Assembly: GCA_015227615.1 (NCBI GenBank)
Contig: JAALGZ010000001.1
Span: 2,914,001 to 2,978,000 of the forward strand
Direction of reading: 5' to 3'
DNA: 64,000 bases
Source of the DNA: Labyrinthula sp. Ha
Lineage: Eukaryota > Sar > Bigyra > Labyrinthulida > Labyrinthulaceae
Shown piece by piece: positions 23,898 to 34,732 of the stretch (its first letter is position 1; each line of letters starts with the position of its first letter). The notes beneath the pieces were generated by a model. It saw only the letters and a list, made by a program, of their open reading frames with translations. It was not told the origin of the DNA and ran no database searches. The position numbers and the translations under genes are program-made.

Positions 23898-24788
23898 CTA
23901 AGCAAAGTATTTCTCCAAATCATCACTTCCTCCAATAAGCTTACCGTCCATAAATATCTGAGGTGCGGATGTCTTACCTGAAACAGCAAGCAAAGTTCCA
24001 AAACTAACATTGCCTCCAAGTCCAGTAATAACTTCATCATAGGGGTATCCCTTTGCACTTAATAACTCCTTTGCCTTTTTACAGTAAGGACAGCCCTTTT
24101 TAGTGAAAATAACGGTACTTGGAGGAATCTCCACCTTTGGATTAATATGTTTGATCATTGTATCAGCATCACTAACCTCAAATGGATCACCTTCTTGAAC
24201 TGGTTCTGGAAAGATTTTCTCGATCGTTCCATTCTTAACAAGCATAGAGTAACGCCAGGATCGTACGCCAAATCCAATCGCAGACTTATCTGTGTCCATT
24301 CCCATGGCCTTAGTAAAATCAGCATTTCCATCAGGAAAAAGAAGCACATTCTTAGCGTGTTGGTCTTTTGCCCAAGATTCCATAACAAATCCGTCATTGA
24401 CAGAAACACAAACAATCTCATCGACGCCGTTTGCTTTAAATAGATCGAAAAGTTGCTCGTAACGTGGTAAGTGGGTGGACGAGCATGTTGGGGTAAAAGC
24501 TCCTGGTAGTGAAAATACTACAACGGTTTTATCTGCGAAGAACTCTCCAGTCTTGATATCTAGCCAATCACCATTCTAAAATGTGAACAAATATCTTGCA
24601 AGTTGAAAACGTTGAGGAACAGGGTCTCAAGAATAGTCAAAAAATAAAGTGAAAAACTTTTATTCAGGTGTATTTACTTTTCTAGCTTTTAGAGTTACGT
24701 CAGGAACAGATTTTCCTTCCATTGGTGTTTTTGGGAAACTCATTTCTTCGTTGTTGTTTGTTTTTGCTTTTTTGGTTGGACGTGCCAT
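23898..24788 (-). CDS. Hybrid peroxiredoxin-5/glutaredoxin, two exons
   Basis: The CDS is complement(join(23898..24575,24678..24788)), 262 aa. Exon 1 ends in the typical Prx5 opening (GKSVPDVTLKARK). After a 102-nt GT-AG intron, exon 2 continues NGDWLDIKTG into the peroxidatic motif PGAFTPTC (C68), with a second cysteine in VDEIVCVSVND (C93) where type II Prx have their resolving Cys. The C-terminal 85 residues form a glutaredoxin with CPYC at 199-202. The fusion lets glutathione reduce the peroxidase within one chain. Such Prx5-Grx hybrids are well known in bacteria and are uncommon in eukaryotes. Intron and AT-rich codon use argue that the gene is now fully nuclear. An upstream in-frame ATG at 24899 would add a 37-residue extension that is first hydrophobic, then basic, and could be a targeting signal. 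Confidence 0.9.
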
Positions 24789-27700
24789 CGTGCGTAATTT
24801 CTTCAACGAGGGGACAGTAACACCACATTGTAAAACTGTATCCTTTTTTCTAATGGTGGATAGGAAATTTATCCATACAAAAAAAACAGACAAAAACATC
24901 AAACTATCAACTGACAAATGACGACGCGCCTCGGAATTATAAAAGCCTTGAAAAAAAACTCAGAAGTTTTCTTCTTGAGGTGCTGGGCCTACACCAATCT
25001 TGGAGAAAATAGCTACAAATAAATATATATATATGGTTGTTTTAACAGGAGTTTTATGTGAAGAGTCGTTAGTTTATCAGCTGATAGAGGAAACAAATAA
25101 TACTCGGCTTCTTAAGTTTATCCCACAATATGTTTTGATCAATTCTTTTGAGAACCATGAGTTCCTTTTGAGTAACCTTCCTTTTCAACATTGCGTCTAA
25201 AAGTTAAGAGTTCTTCAAGGTTACTATGCTAGAGGAGTTGCTGTTCTTCATAAATATTTGACACTTTATCAGCACTTCAATGACAGTTGCCATGCAATAA
25301 ACCTTAACCCTAAAGTTTACAGATAGTCAAAGCAAGGCTTTTACAGCGATATTGCCAAAAAAAGGCGGGACGCCATCTGTACAACGTAGTCCTGTTACAA
25401 TACTTACAGATATGTTAACATTCAGGTTGGGATTCTAGGAAACTCCTATGGATTCAAACAGATTCCTTTCTATTGGTCTTTGCCAATATATTTTTTGGGT
25501 TGCAGAGCATATCTCTTGCCTACTAGCTGTTCTCTTTGAAAACTTAAAGCACAAGTAGCTAGAGTTGCTTCTCTGGGGAAAGCTCCCCTTTGGAAATCCA
25601 AAAGAGAACTCGATATAGGGTTACGTCGCTCTGAAAAGAAGTAGCTAGACTTGTTTTCTGAGGACACTATGAAGTGCAAACAGCAGTCCAAAATAGCTCG
25701 AACCTATCTAAAATTCAAACCTGTTCTTGTACACTCTTAATTTCATTGATGACACCATAACCTAGGCCTAAACAAACCAAAGCCCTGCATGTGAAATAGC
25801 TCAGAATAAAAGAGCCAAAAATAAAACAAAAACCTTTTATCTCTTAGCATCAAAGTTCAAGCGCTGAAAGCAATCAGTTTCAAAGACATGTAATTCTATC
25901 TAAACATTTTTTACATGTGTAACATTGCGGTTAGCCGTACTATGAAAGAATAATTGTTCGGTGACATATAGAAAAAGGCACGTTAAAGATTAATGTTCAT
26001 AAAATGATGAGGTCGGAAGCTTTTAAGGGAAAAGAGCTGGACCATGGTTCTAAGCAAAAACCACCAAGTTTCAAAATATTAACATTCTTTAAACTTGAAA
26101 AAACTTTCTGCAGCTGTCAATCTATATGTCTCTAATTTCAATAGAGCTAATAGTGCAAAATAAACTTTCTTGAATTCACCTATCACAGACTACAAGTGAT
26201 GAGCAAGAAAGAATTATATGCTTTTGCAATGTATAGACGTCGGTGTGATTAAAGTTGTCAACTCATAAGACCCTAAGATATCTCTATTGTTACTAGATAA
26301 TGAGCTGCAATTGCGAGCAGGGCATCAAATTTGGTTATAACCAACCACATAGCTATTCAACTATTTGGTAAAATAATCTGTCACTTCACTGTTATGAGAT
26401 CCGTGGAGAGAGTAAGGAAATAGTTGAGCATTATTAAGAAACTTACTCTCTCCTTAAAATATTATTTTACGTAAGGTGTGCAAGCTTTGTCCTCTACTGC
26501 AGCATATAACCAGCGAGATTAGCTGTTCAGCATGGGCTCATAGCTTTTGTTAATACATTAAAACCCTTTGCCTTTGAATAAATGTCTGCAAAGAAATATT
26601 TCTAGTATATTTTTTTTTGTTTTGTTTTTTGGTTTTGAAACGAAAAGAATGGTTAATTTGACTGAAAATAGTTTCTGAATCTATTGTAAAAGGCTGCGAT
26701 ATCTCTAATGAGAGAGTCTGTGTGGCCAATGAATTTTTATCTCAAAATTTCTATTTATTTAGCTGGATTTTGTTAGGGAAAAGAGTAATGATTTAGTCAT
26801 AGAAAAAATTAAGGTGTAACATCACACATTTTCATCATTCATATTTTCGTAGCACGTATACATCAAAAAATATGTTAATAGAATTACTACATTGGAAAAG
26901 AATTAAGTTTCAATTATACAGATCAAATCTTTACGTTTGAAAAAATTATCAAGCTTGAGATTATAGTACCGAGATTATCAAACCCAACCATATCACTACA
27001 GACTAAATGCTGAGAACTTGAGTTCCAGCAGTTTTACGTGTAATTTCAGATTGTGGAAGGCACCATCACAATTAGAATTCCGGTTGAGACTATACTTAAA
27101 ATCCTTAATATGTCCCATGAAAATCTTTGTTCATTTACAAAACCCTGCCCATACTGACCCTGTTCCACATATAAAAGTAATTAGTATTCACGCAGCCGTG
27201 GAGGCAAACTGATTCAGAGGTGAATTTTTAACTTGCAAATTATCTTACTGTTGATTATTGGCAACTCTTCAGCTATTATGATTTGTTATTAATAAACTGT
27301 GGAAATTAATGTAATCGAGAAATATATTAATAAGAACAAAAATTCAAAATATCGTATTCATAACCAGATTCAAATTAAGAAGCAGTTCAACATTAGATAT
27401 TCTTATCAGTAGACATATCTACACTCATCACAGCCACTAAGTTGATTTCATTCTTTTACTAAGTTCTCATTCAGAAGGTGTAGTACCAGAAGGAAATAGT
27501 CGATTCTTGATGTTTAGAGATTAGGAAAAGAGCTTTAGGTATCATTAAAAGCTTTCTTGGTTCTAGAATGAGCTCTGTTACTGCACTAGAAGAAGATTTT
27601 CATTACTCAAACATTGGATCCTGTGAACAAATGCATGTTCTCTCCTAGTGTTTGTGGGAATCTCTTTCCCCATACTCAGATGAAGATATTTATTATCAAC

Positions 27701-29211
27701 TTTTTTCTAATAAAATGTCCGAAGTAAATTCGAAACATATGTGTAATTTGGATTTTAAACTACCTGGAATGTAACCTGTGGAAAAATTAATAATCAGTGG
27801 GCAGCTTAGTTTTAATGAAACCATACACATTGCCTTTATCAAGTCTATTTATTACAGCAATAAATTAATAAATTTGATAAAAAAAAACACAATTTTTGAC
27901 CTGTATAAATTCATAACTCTTGTAAACATAATTATTCCCATCTTCCAGTCCTACTTTAGAAAAGAAACAACAATTCGCAGTTTCCCTTTCCAAGGAATAG
28001 AAAGCTCTAAATGAATAGTATTTCTAACATCCACAAAGCGTAAGCTAATACGGAGTAAAATTTACTTTTCTCCAGCTACTGTTTCTTTCTAGTCGACCCA
28101 CTAGCATCGAAAATTAAACAATGATAATTTGGACAACTTTAGAAAGTTTGCCAGAGTATATTCACCGGGAGATGTATTAGTTGTAGAAACTCTTCATTGG
28201 ATATGGTAATAGCTTAAGTTAGTTGGTTCCATGGGTTTTCTCAGCTCCAAATTTTGTCCTTCATGATAAAACCAAGTGAAAAACACATTCAAGAGAAGCA
28301 TAACTGGTTATGTTGTATTACGTTTCCATTGTAAAAGTTTAATTAGTCATAATTTTGGTAGCATAGTTCCCCAGGGAATATATACACCACCAGTCATGCT
28401 CCATAACAAAGGGTAACCTTTAAGTTGAAGTAAAGTTTGTTACCCAGCTTTCGCACAATGGGCTCATTATCTACCAGATATCAAATCCTTCCCGTATGGG
28501 CCTTCAAACTTTTTGTAAACTAGAAGTCAAGGGTAGTGTGCTTTACCCATCTGTTATTTGTATTAGATCAGAACACTAGTAGCTAAACCTCAGACAAAAC
28601 CTAAGGAATTGGTGTTCCTTTCAAACCTTAAAGAAACGCTGGAGCAAGATCTAGCCACTATTCCTATAGCCCTCCGTCTTTCTCTTACTGGCAGCTACCG
28701 TTTGCATTTGACTTACTAACTAAGTTTCGACTACTAAACTTCCACTAACTGATTCTCATAGATAAATAGCTTTTCCATTCTGATAGAGCGTTTTATTCTT
28801 GAACAACCACTTCGCTAGTTTTCCTTTTTAGCAATACTTAAAAAACTATTTTAGAGACAGCCTTGCTTAACTAGAAATTTATTTTGGGTAACTCAGCTTT
28901 GTTAAATTTTCATGAAGATTTTAGTAGGGAGATTTCCTTTTTATCATTTCAGTTCCCCACAGATGTTATTCTTGCGAGTTCGCAGACTTAAAAAGAATAA
29001 CGAAAAGAACTTACTATAAAGATTTTATTCAATGATTCTTGCTTAACAAAGGATGATGTTCATCAACAGTATGCACGAAGGGAGAGCACAAAGTATTATC
29101 TTTTTAATTATGAAACGCGAGTCAGGTGAATAGTGAAAGTAAAACCCTCTATTTGCAACTTTTGACATACCTTTTGACCTAAGCAGGCCAGTTATTAAAA
29201 CTATTTTTCGT
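24789..29211. other. 4.4-kb gene desert
   Basis: A TATA-like run (TTATAA) near 24936-24945 may serve the Prx-Grx gene. Beyond that no gene, RNA or element was recognised. Frames of 60-80 aa (for example 25470-25691 and 27778-28014) look random. A long T-rich tract lies at about 26610-26635. Confidence 0.5.
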
Positions 29212-29625
29212 TTAGCATACTGGAGGGTTGTCATTATTGAAAAACCAGTTCTGTGCATGACCAGCATAGTTTCTTCTTTCGATCTCCGTTTTCAGTCCAT
29301 TAATTATACTTCTCAACTCTGAGTTCTCGGAAACAAGTCTGTCGTTTAGCGTCTTACAATTTGAAAAACCTTTCCTAAGAATTTGATTTTCTTCCTCTTT
29401 TTGTCTGAGTTTATCCATTAGACACTTATTTTCCTCCTGCAAAGCCATATTTTTCCGGAACAGCATGGAAGCTTCTGTCTCCTGAAAGGGGTTATCCAGC
29501 TCCGACAGTTTTCGTTTGTGTGGTTCAACAGCTGTTTGCATATTGTAATCCATTTGCCTAAGTCTTTTGATCGAATTTCCTTCGGAGCAGGGTGAACAAA
29601 GTGGCTTTCTCTTGAGACTAAGCAT
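29212..29625 (-). CDS. Coiled-coil (leucine-zipper-like) protein of unknown function
   Basis: A 137-aa protein. The first 50 residues are basic and include nuclear-localisation-like clusters (SLKRKPL, IKRLRQ, HKRKLSELDNP). Residues 53-120 are a long heptad-patterned coiled coil (ALQEENKCLMDKLRQKEEEN, then ENSELRSI). The tail is short and aromatic (QNWFFNNDNPPVC). I do not recognise the family with certainty; the general plan, basic head plus coiled coil ending in an N-Y-A block, loosely recalls small plant coiled-coil nuclear proteins. The last codons (GTATGC) could be a splice donor, so the C-terminus is not certain. Two CCAAT-type boxes sit 48-75 bp upstream. It is probably a real gene because the composition is strongly protein-like. 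Confidence 0.55.
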   Translation of the reverse strand: MLSLKRKPLCSPCSEGNSIKRLRQMDYNMQTAVEPHKRKLSELDNPFQETEASMLFRKNMALQEENKCLMDKLRQKEEENQILRKGFSNCKTLNDRLVSENSELRSIINGLKTEIERRNYAGHAQNWFFNNDNPPVC

Positions 29626-29672
29626 TTTGCACTTTTCTTCTTGCTTTTCGTGAGATTTCAGATATTAATACG

Positions 29673-29700
29673 ATTGGCTAATCTAGAATATTGAGCCAAT
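29673..29700. promoter_or_regulatory. Opposed ATTGG and CCAAT boxes
   Basis: ATTGG at 29673-29677 and CCAAT at 29696-29700 form an inverted pair (GATTGGCT and GAGCCAAT) upstream of the coiled-coil gene. They fit NF-Y sites. The assignment rests on motif and position. Confidence 0.4.
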
Positions 29701-30050
29701 AAAATTACGAGGGACTATTCTTACATCATACATAAAGCGCCAAGAAATAACTTCAGTTCGCTGCTTTATTTATTGTCGTTCAAAAATTTCTAGAACTACA
29801 AACCTAGAATAATTTCAAGGAATCGTACAATTTCTTCTCCTTAAAGTTCTGATTTTCAGTTTGTGCAAGAGGTGTATGAGAACATAGTTTTAGAACTGGT
29901 TAATTTCAATGAAAACACAAGGTAGAAAGAACTTGCTTAAAAATACTGAGAGGACAAGAATGAGAGCTGAATTTATTGATAAGAGGTATTGAAAACAACT
30001 AGATTCCAGCCACTGTTTACAACGCTGCTTGTCAGCTAGCTTCTTAGCCC
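29701..30050. other. Intergenic, nothing recognised
   Basis: This lies between the promoter of the coiled-coil gene and the stop of the bL27 gene. It holds the 3' region of bL27 and no reading frame of interest. Confidence 0.5.
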
Positions 30051-30365
30051 CTACGTTTGAGCTTCCGTGACTCTGACATACCTTCTCTTTATTCTTGGCT
30101 TTAATTTAAAAAGTTCCGTAAAAAACTCAACTTTTCCAGGTTTTAAAGCATAGAGAGTGTAATCCTTACCCATTCCCACGTTTGTAGATGGGTGAAAGCT
30201 TGTTCCTCGTTGTCTTACAATTATACTACCGGCCTTTGCTTGGTGACCACCAAAAAGTTTCACTCCAAGTCTTTTACCAGGTGAATCCCGACCATTCTTA
30301 CTTGTAGATGCAGCTTTTTTACTAGCAAAGCGAACTTGTTGAAAACCAATCTTCATTCCGAACAT
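30051..30365 (-). CDS. Mitochondrial-type large ribosomal subunit protein bL27
   Basis: A 104-aa protein. The first 15 residues ([15 protein letters not shown]) look like a short amphipathic mitochondrial presequence. The bL27 core begins [20 protein letters not shown], the block that reaches the peptidyl transferase centre, and continues [21 protein letters not shown] and [15 protein letters not shown]. bL27 is bacterial in type, so the product belongs to the mitochondrial (or, if the organism has one, plastid) ribosome. The absence of a long transit peptide favours mitochondria. Its ATG is only 62 bp from the ATG of RPB6 on the other strand, so the two share a promoter. No intron is needed. 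Confidence 0.92.
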   Translation of the reverse strand: MFGMKIGFQQVRFASKKAASTSKNGRDSPGKRLGVKLFGGHQAKAGSIIVRQRGTSFHPSTNVGMGKDYTLYALKPGKVEFFTELFKLKPRIKRRYVRVTEAQT

Positions 30366-30427
30366 TTTGCTTCACTTGAGATTTCCACAGTAACTCACCA
30401 TTGATTCTTATTTGCAGAAGAGCAAGA
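30366..30427. promoter_or_regulatory. 62-bp bidirectional promoter between bL27 and RPB6
   Basis: Only 62 bases separate the divergent start codons of a mitochondrial ribosomal protein and a shared RNA polymerase subunit. No canonical TATA or CCAAT box is visible. Both transcripts must start inside it, or one must start within the other gene. Confidence 0.5.
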
Positions 30428-30819
30428 ATGAGTGAAGAAAAACAGAATCCGGAGAATGTAGAGGTGTTGGATGCACCAGCTAATGAGAAAACCGTGAAAG
30501 ACGAGGACAGTATTCAGTTTAAGCTTTTTATTTTTAGTAAAGCCACAGAAGAAGGACACAAGGCGAACTACACGGTTCATGACAAAGTATGAGCGCGCAA
30601 GAGTCTTGGGTACACGGGCGCTGCAGATAAGTATGAATGCACCAGTATTAGTAGAAGTATTATCTAAAGTTTTTTCATTTATAGCTCCATGGAGAAACAG
30701 ATGCCTTGAGAATTGCTCAAAAAGAATTGCAACAACGAAAAATTCCTATGATTATTCGAAGACATTTACCTGATGGAAGCCACGAGGATTGGCGGGTGAA
30801 CGAACTCATAGTAGATTAA
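30428..30819 (+). CDS. RPB6/RPABC2, shared subunit of RNA polymerases I, II and III; three exons, two 28-nt introns
   Basis: The CDS is join(30428..30509,30538..30656,30685..30819), 111 aa. The acidic N-terminus ([10 protein letters not shown]...) is usual for RPB6. After the first 28-nt intron (30510-30537) the frame reads [20 protein letters not shown], the family hallmark, then [12 protein letters not shown]. After the second 28-nt intron (30657-30684) it reads [20 protein letters not shown] and ends [20 protein letters not shown]. All parts of the conserved C-terminal omega-like fold are present, which makes the two tiny introns very secure. The product stabilises the clamp and foot of all three nuclear polymerases. 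It is divergent from bL27 and convergent with GST, 116 bp between stops. Unspliced, the message is broken in frame at each intron. Confidence 0.95.
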
Positions 30820-30935
30820 AGTTGTTGCAGCCTTTTTCCCGGCTGCTAGCAGATCAGGGGAACACAAGAATAAAATGTTTTACTCAAAGCCAAGGTTTGG
30901 ACATTAATAAATACTTAACTTGCCAAGCGGCAGAC

Positions 30936-31649
30936 TTAGAGCTTTGGCATCTTGTTCTTGGCCTGCTCAACCAAAGGCATCATCTTCTTCAAATCCTTAT
31001 GGCAGAGGTGATACTTATCCAGCTTTCTCATCCGTTCAAACCACGACTCAATGTTCTTATACCCAGAAAAATCATACAGGCCAAGCTCAGACTCATGCAA
31101 CTGGTTCAGATCCGAAAAAATGGCCAAATCTGCAATAGTTGGACAATCTCCTACCAAGTATGATTTTCCTTCTAGTGCATCGTTGAGCATACTAGCTGCT
31201 TTTGTTGTCGTCTTCTTATTCATTTTGACAGTCGACTCCGGAAACTTAATGTCTGGACGGAATAATGGTGCGAAAAACGCCAACGTAAAGATTCTTGAGT
31301 TCTGATGGTGCCAGTTGAGCCACTGTTGAACTAATCCTTTTCCTTCAGGATCTGCTGGGTAAAAATCAGTCCACCCATTCTTTTCACATAGATAGGTCAA
31401 GATAGCATTACTTTCCCATAAGATAAATCCTGAAATATAAGGAAAAAAGAGGAAGCTACCGTCATCATCTATAACTGGGACTGCGCCATTAGGATTCAGC
31501 TTCAAAAAGTCCGGAGACCTTGAGCCCTTGACCTTCCTGGATCCTGGCATCGTTGGTACAAACTCGAAGGGAAACTCCTTTATTTCAAGTAACCATCGCA
31601 CTGATCGAAATGGCTGAGATAATGGGGTTCCATATAGTTTTAATGTCAT
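30936..31649 (-). CDS. Glutathione S-transferase (theta/EF1Bgamma-like), two exons with a 30-nt intron
   Basis: The CDS is complement(join(30936..31429,31460..31649)), 227 aa after splicing. The thioredoxin-like N-domain begins MTLKLYGTPLSQPFRSVRW and has the glutathione-site blocks NPNGAVPVIDDDG and LWESNAILTYL. The alpha-helical C-domain includes SYLVGDCPTIADLAIFSD, the N-capping box of the fold. A 30-nt GT-AG segment at 31430-31459 lies between DDDG and FILWES, where relatives have no insertion. It is a multiple of three and has no stop, so a retained-intron mRNA would still encode a full-length protein with ten extra residues (SFLFFPYISG) beside the active site. The enzyme conjugates glutathione to electrophiles in the cytosol. 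Confidence 0.88.
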   Translation of the reverse strand: MTLKLYGTPLSQPFRSVRWLLEIKEFPFEFVPTMPGSRKVKGSRSPDFLKLNPNGAVPVIDDDGSFLFFPYISGFILWESNAILTYLCEKNGWTDFYPADPEGKGLVQQWLNWHHQNSRIFTLAFFAPLFRPDIKFPESTVKMNKKTTTKAASMLNDALEGKSYLVGDCPTIADLAIFSDLNQLHESELGLYDFSGYKNIESWFERMRKLDKYHLCHKDLKKMMPLVEQAKNKMPKL

Positions 31650-32078
31650 CGATTATTTTTTTAGAGAAGATATTTCTGATATTCTTGTAAAGATCAAGAG
31701 ATAGGAATGACATATTGAGTTTTTTGGGTATTCCGAGTTCAAAAGACATTACCGTTAAACCCGGTAGGATAGAAAGGAAGAAAATATAGAATAAAATATA
31801 TGCAATAAACTTAGAAAATGTGAAATGATTTTTATTGCCTGGTTTTATTAACCCATACAGTGAGATTAACGTGGATTATGGTTTCGCTGATCCAAAGTTG
31901 ACATGTTTACAGTCTAGCTTAAGGGCTTTCAAGATTTATTCAGCTGATGAAGTTCTAAAGGAGAAACAGGATTAGAAGAAAATATCACATATGTGCTTTA
32001 AACTTATTAGATTCAAACTAGTTTTAAAGATGTTTTCACGTTTGTTTTGCCTGGAACATTTAGCAAGGCAAAAACATG
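31650..32078. other. Intergenic, nothing recognised
   Basis: This is the 5' flank of GST and the 3' flank of the putative tail-anchored protein gene. No frame or RNA gene was recognised. Confidence 0.5.
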
Positions 32079-32528
32079 TTAGAAGAAATGTCCACTCGGG
32101 CAAAAAGATAGTCCAACTACAAGAATTGCGAAGATACTTAGAATTGTACATACAATAACAGAGAGAAAAAATGTCTGATCGAACTCGTTTTGGATTTGCT
32201 TGATCTGCTTAATGTTTCCCATCTTAAGCTGTTGACGAATAACACTTTTAGATCTATATTTTGGTTCTATTTTTTCATCAAAAATGGTTGAGCTGCCGTT
32301 ACTAGCTCTCAAATATCTAGGAGTTTTCACTCTAAATGGAAAAAATGCACTTTCATCCTTCGGAGGACTTAACTGTTTTCCATTTTCCAAAGCTGCAACA
32401 GGAAAATCCAAGAAGGATGGAGTAGGTATTTTGTGAAAAGATGTGCCAACATAGGAAGTAGGTGCTTGTTTGTACTTTGGACTTCCATTTAGAATGGCTT
32501 GCGGAAAGGAACTAGAGCTGACGTTCAT
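32079..32528 (-). CDS. Putative tail-anchored membrane protein, unknown family
   Basis: A 149-aa frame of protein-like composition. The first 90 residues are Ser-, Pro- and Phe-rich with motifs such as TPSFLDFP and KTPRYLRA that could be phosphorylated. A basic stretch follows (PKYRSKSVIRQQLKMGNIKQ), then a single hydrophobic helix near the end (SVIVCTILSIFAILVVGLSF) and six more residues, the arrangement of a C-terminal tail anchor inserted after translation. I do not recognise a homologue. The membrane could be ER, mitochondrial outer or Golgi. It has no intron in this reading and lies on the same strand as GST. Confidence 0.45.
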   Translation of the reverse strand: MNVSSSSFPQAILNGSPKYKQAPTSYVGTSFHKIPTPSFLDFPVAALENGKQLSPPKDESAFFPFRVKTPRYLRASNGSSTIFDEKIEPKYRSKSVIRQQLKMGNIKQIKQIQNEFDQTFFLSVIVCTILSIFAILVVGLSFCPSGHFF

Positions 32529-34732
32529 TCGTTTAGTATTTTCTCGACACGTTTACTTTACTCTCTATCTTTAACAAAATGGGCAAGAACAAGAACCTTT
32601 ATTCATATCTCCTGTGAAATAACTGTTCCAAATGGTACCTTCTCGCTTCGGTTGTTAAAACGTTTTATTCCTCGTCTTCTTGGTTTTTTTGTTGGCAAAA
32701 TCATCCGGATAACTCAATATTACATTTCTGTTGAAGTGAACAATATTCCAAGCTTGTTGAAATTATCCGGGCACGACGGAGAAGTATAATATGTTTCACC
32801 AAGTAAAAAGAACTACCAGTGATTCTATCAATATGTACCAATTGGACCTAATGGCTCAACTCTACTAGCCTAAAAGCTTCCCCTCCATAGTACTCGAACT
32901 GGTGGAGCATCATAAAATTTAGGCTACCAATATTGTCGTGCTTCGTATCTGGGCCGTTTCTCTTCTTCTGGCTGGGCGTGATACATCGTTGCTTGTACTT
33001 GGTTTCTGTCCTTGCATGATTGCAGCCTGCACTCTCTTCTCGGTCCCAAAAGAATGGCCTCGCTGTTCGGATACTTAATTTGTTTCAGTATCTAAAGCAC
33101 GGTTAAAATCCAGGTTTCTAATTTAGATTCGACTGCTTAAAATGACAGTCCAATCCATGTCACCTTCAAAAACCCACACTCCCCTAAAAGCTAAAACAAA
33201 TGAAATTAGAAAAGACCGACCAGGATATATATAACCGATTCATGCCTAAATTTTCAGAATTAAGAAACTATCAGGGCAGTGATGAGGAGCCTGAAGGTTG
33301 AGATGTAAAAAACACTGACGGTAACGCCTATTTATTCATATTAGACAGCAAGGAATTTTTAAACAGTTCTGATATGACCCTTAGGAGTAGCATGTTCCGG
33401 AAATTCTCGGGCTTCCTATCGATGAGAGAGAGAGAGTGTGTGTTTAAAGATGTTATGTACAGGGCAGAGGTTTGTGCAGCTTTTGGTTTGTTTCTCGTAA
33501 AGGTTGGCATAAGAAATGATCTTTAATTTAGGTTCAAAAATTTTCAGGATTCAAGTTTTTCATCTGCTCATCCTTGATGATTGTTTTGCGGTGACTGGGT
33601 TCCTGTGCTTCCAGATAGGATAGCATTTTTCGGGAACATAAAACTAGTGCATAAAATGAACTTCCAGTGGTGCTGAACGAAATAAATTACGTTTCCATAC
33701 TTTTAAGTTCTCTATGAAGAAGCTCATTTTCTGGTGTCTATTTCCTTGAGTTCTTCTATACAATAATCGGTCCTTTTGTATCTACTCCTGACTGAGAGTG
33801 AGCCGCATCCTGCAGATATTGTTGCTGTATGTTTCCAGTAGTTTCAGGTATCAATTTGCTTATTTTAGAGATACGGAGCCAATATGCTAGGTATATTGAA
33901 CATACCAAGCCATGCAGGTAATTTATTGCTTTTCAAGATACAGGTTAAAGATATTCTGTGCGAACTGAAGACTCTTTCTCGTTGCCGGAAGTGAATGCTT
34001 GAATGGCGTCACTTTCAGCCTGGGCTACTTCTTAGAAGGTATTAGATTCTCATTGTTCAGTATCTATTTTGTTATTTTTGAACGTCTGAGCGCTTCCGTT
34101 ATCGCTATGCTGGTTAGGTTATGGTATTCCCTGGGTTGACCGGAGTGAAAAATTTTGCCGCATCTAGATGCTCATTCGTGAGTTTTCTTCCGTATGCTTA
34201 CATGTTTTCTTGTCGTACTATTTTCAAAACACTTTTATTCTTTTCTCCAAGTACGATGCTGCTCTCGCTGAGACCTTCTTTATACTTCTCATTTTTCGTC
34301 GAGGAAATGTTAAGTTCTTTCAGTATTTCCATACTTATGCTCCAAGTTCCAAGGTTGGAAAAAAATTAATGCCAGAGTCACGGACTGCACCTCCACATGT
34401 TTCATTTTTTATTTAGGGAAGTAGAGTTTATTGTTTAACCTCTCTGATATTTTTTTTGGCATATTATATCTTCAAAAGAAATTTTTTACACCAATAACAG
34501 AACTGTTCAATAAAGTATCAATACATTTGATTTTAAATACACCTATAGTTTTCTAGCTTCAGGTTTTTATACCTTCCTTTATATTTTTGAGTGGTTGAGG
34601 CATTACTTATCGGGTGTGTATGAGAGCTAATGTCTAAATTTAGAATTTGTTTTGTGTACCATCACAGCATCATGGTCTTCTATGACATCATGACAATATC
34701 TTCCTGTAGATGTTCGGACCATACTATTTAAA
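32529..34732. other. Gene-free stretch, possibly the 3' part of a decayed element
   Basis: No intact gene. A GA/GT dinucleotide run lies at 33424-33443. The region about 32940-33060 is less AT-rich than the rest. It lies 3' (on the minus strand) of the LINE relic at 34.7-35.1 kb and may be its decayed tail, but I could not read a recognisable domain. Confidence 0.4.

Noticed and set aside
30401-30592. Two separate small ORFs at 30401-30592 and 30579-30773
   Set aside because: They are exons of RPB6 read through the 28-nt introns; the spliced product is a complete RPB6.
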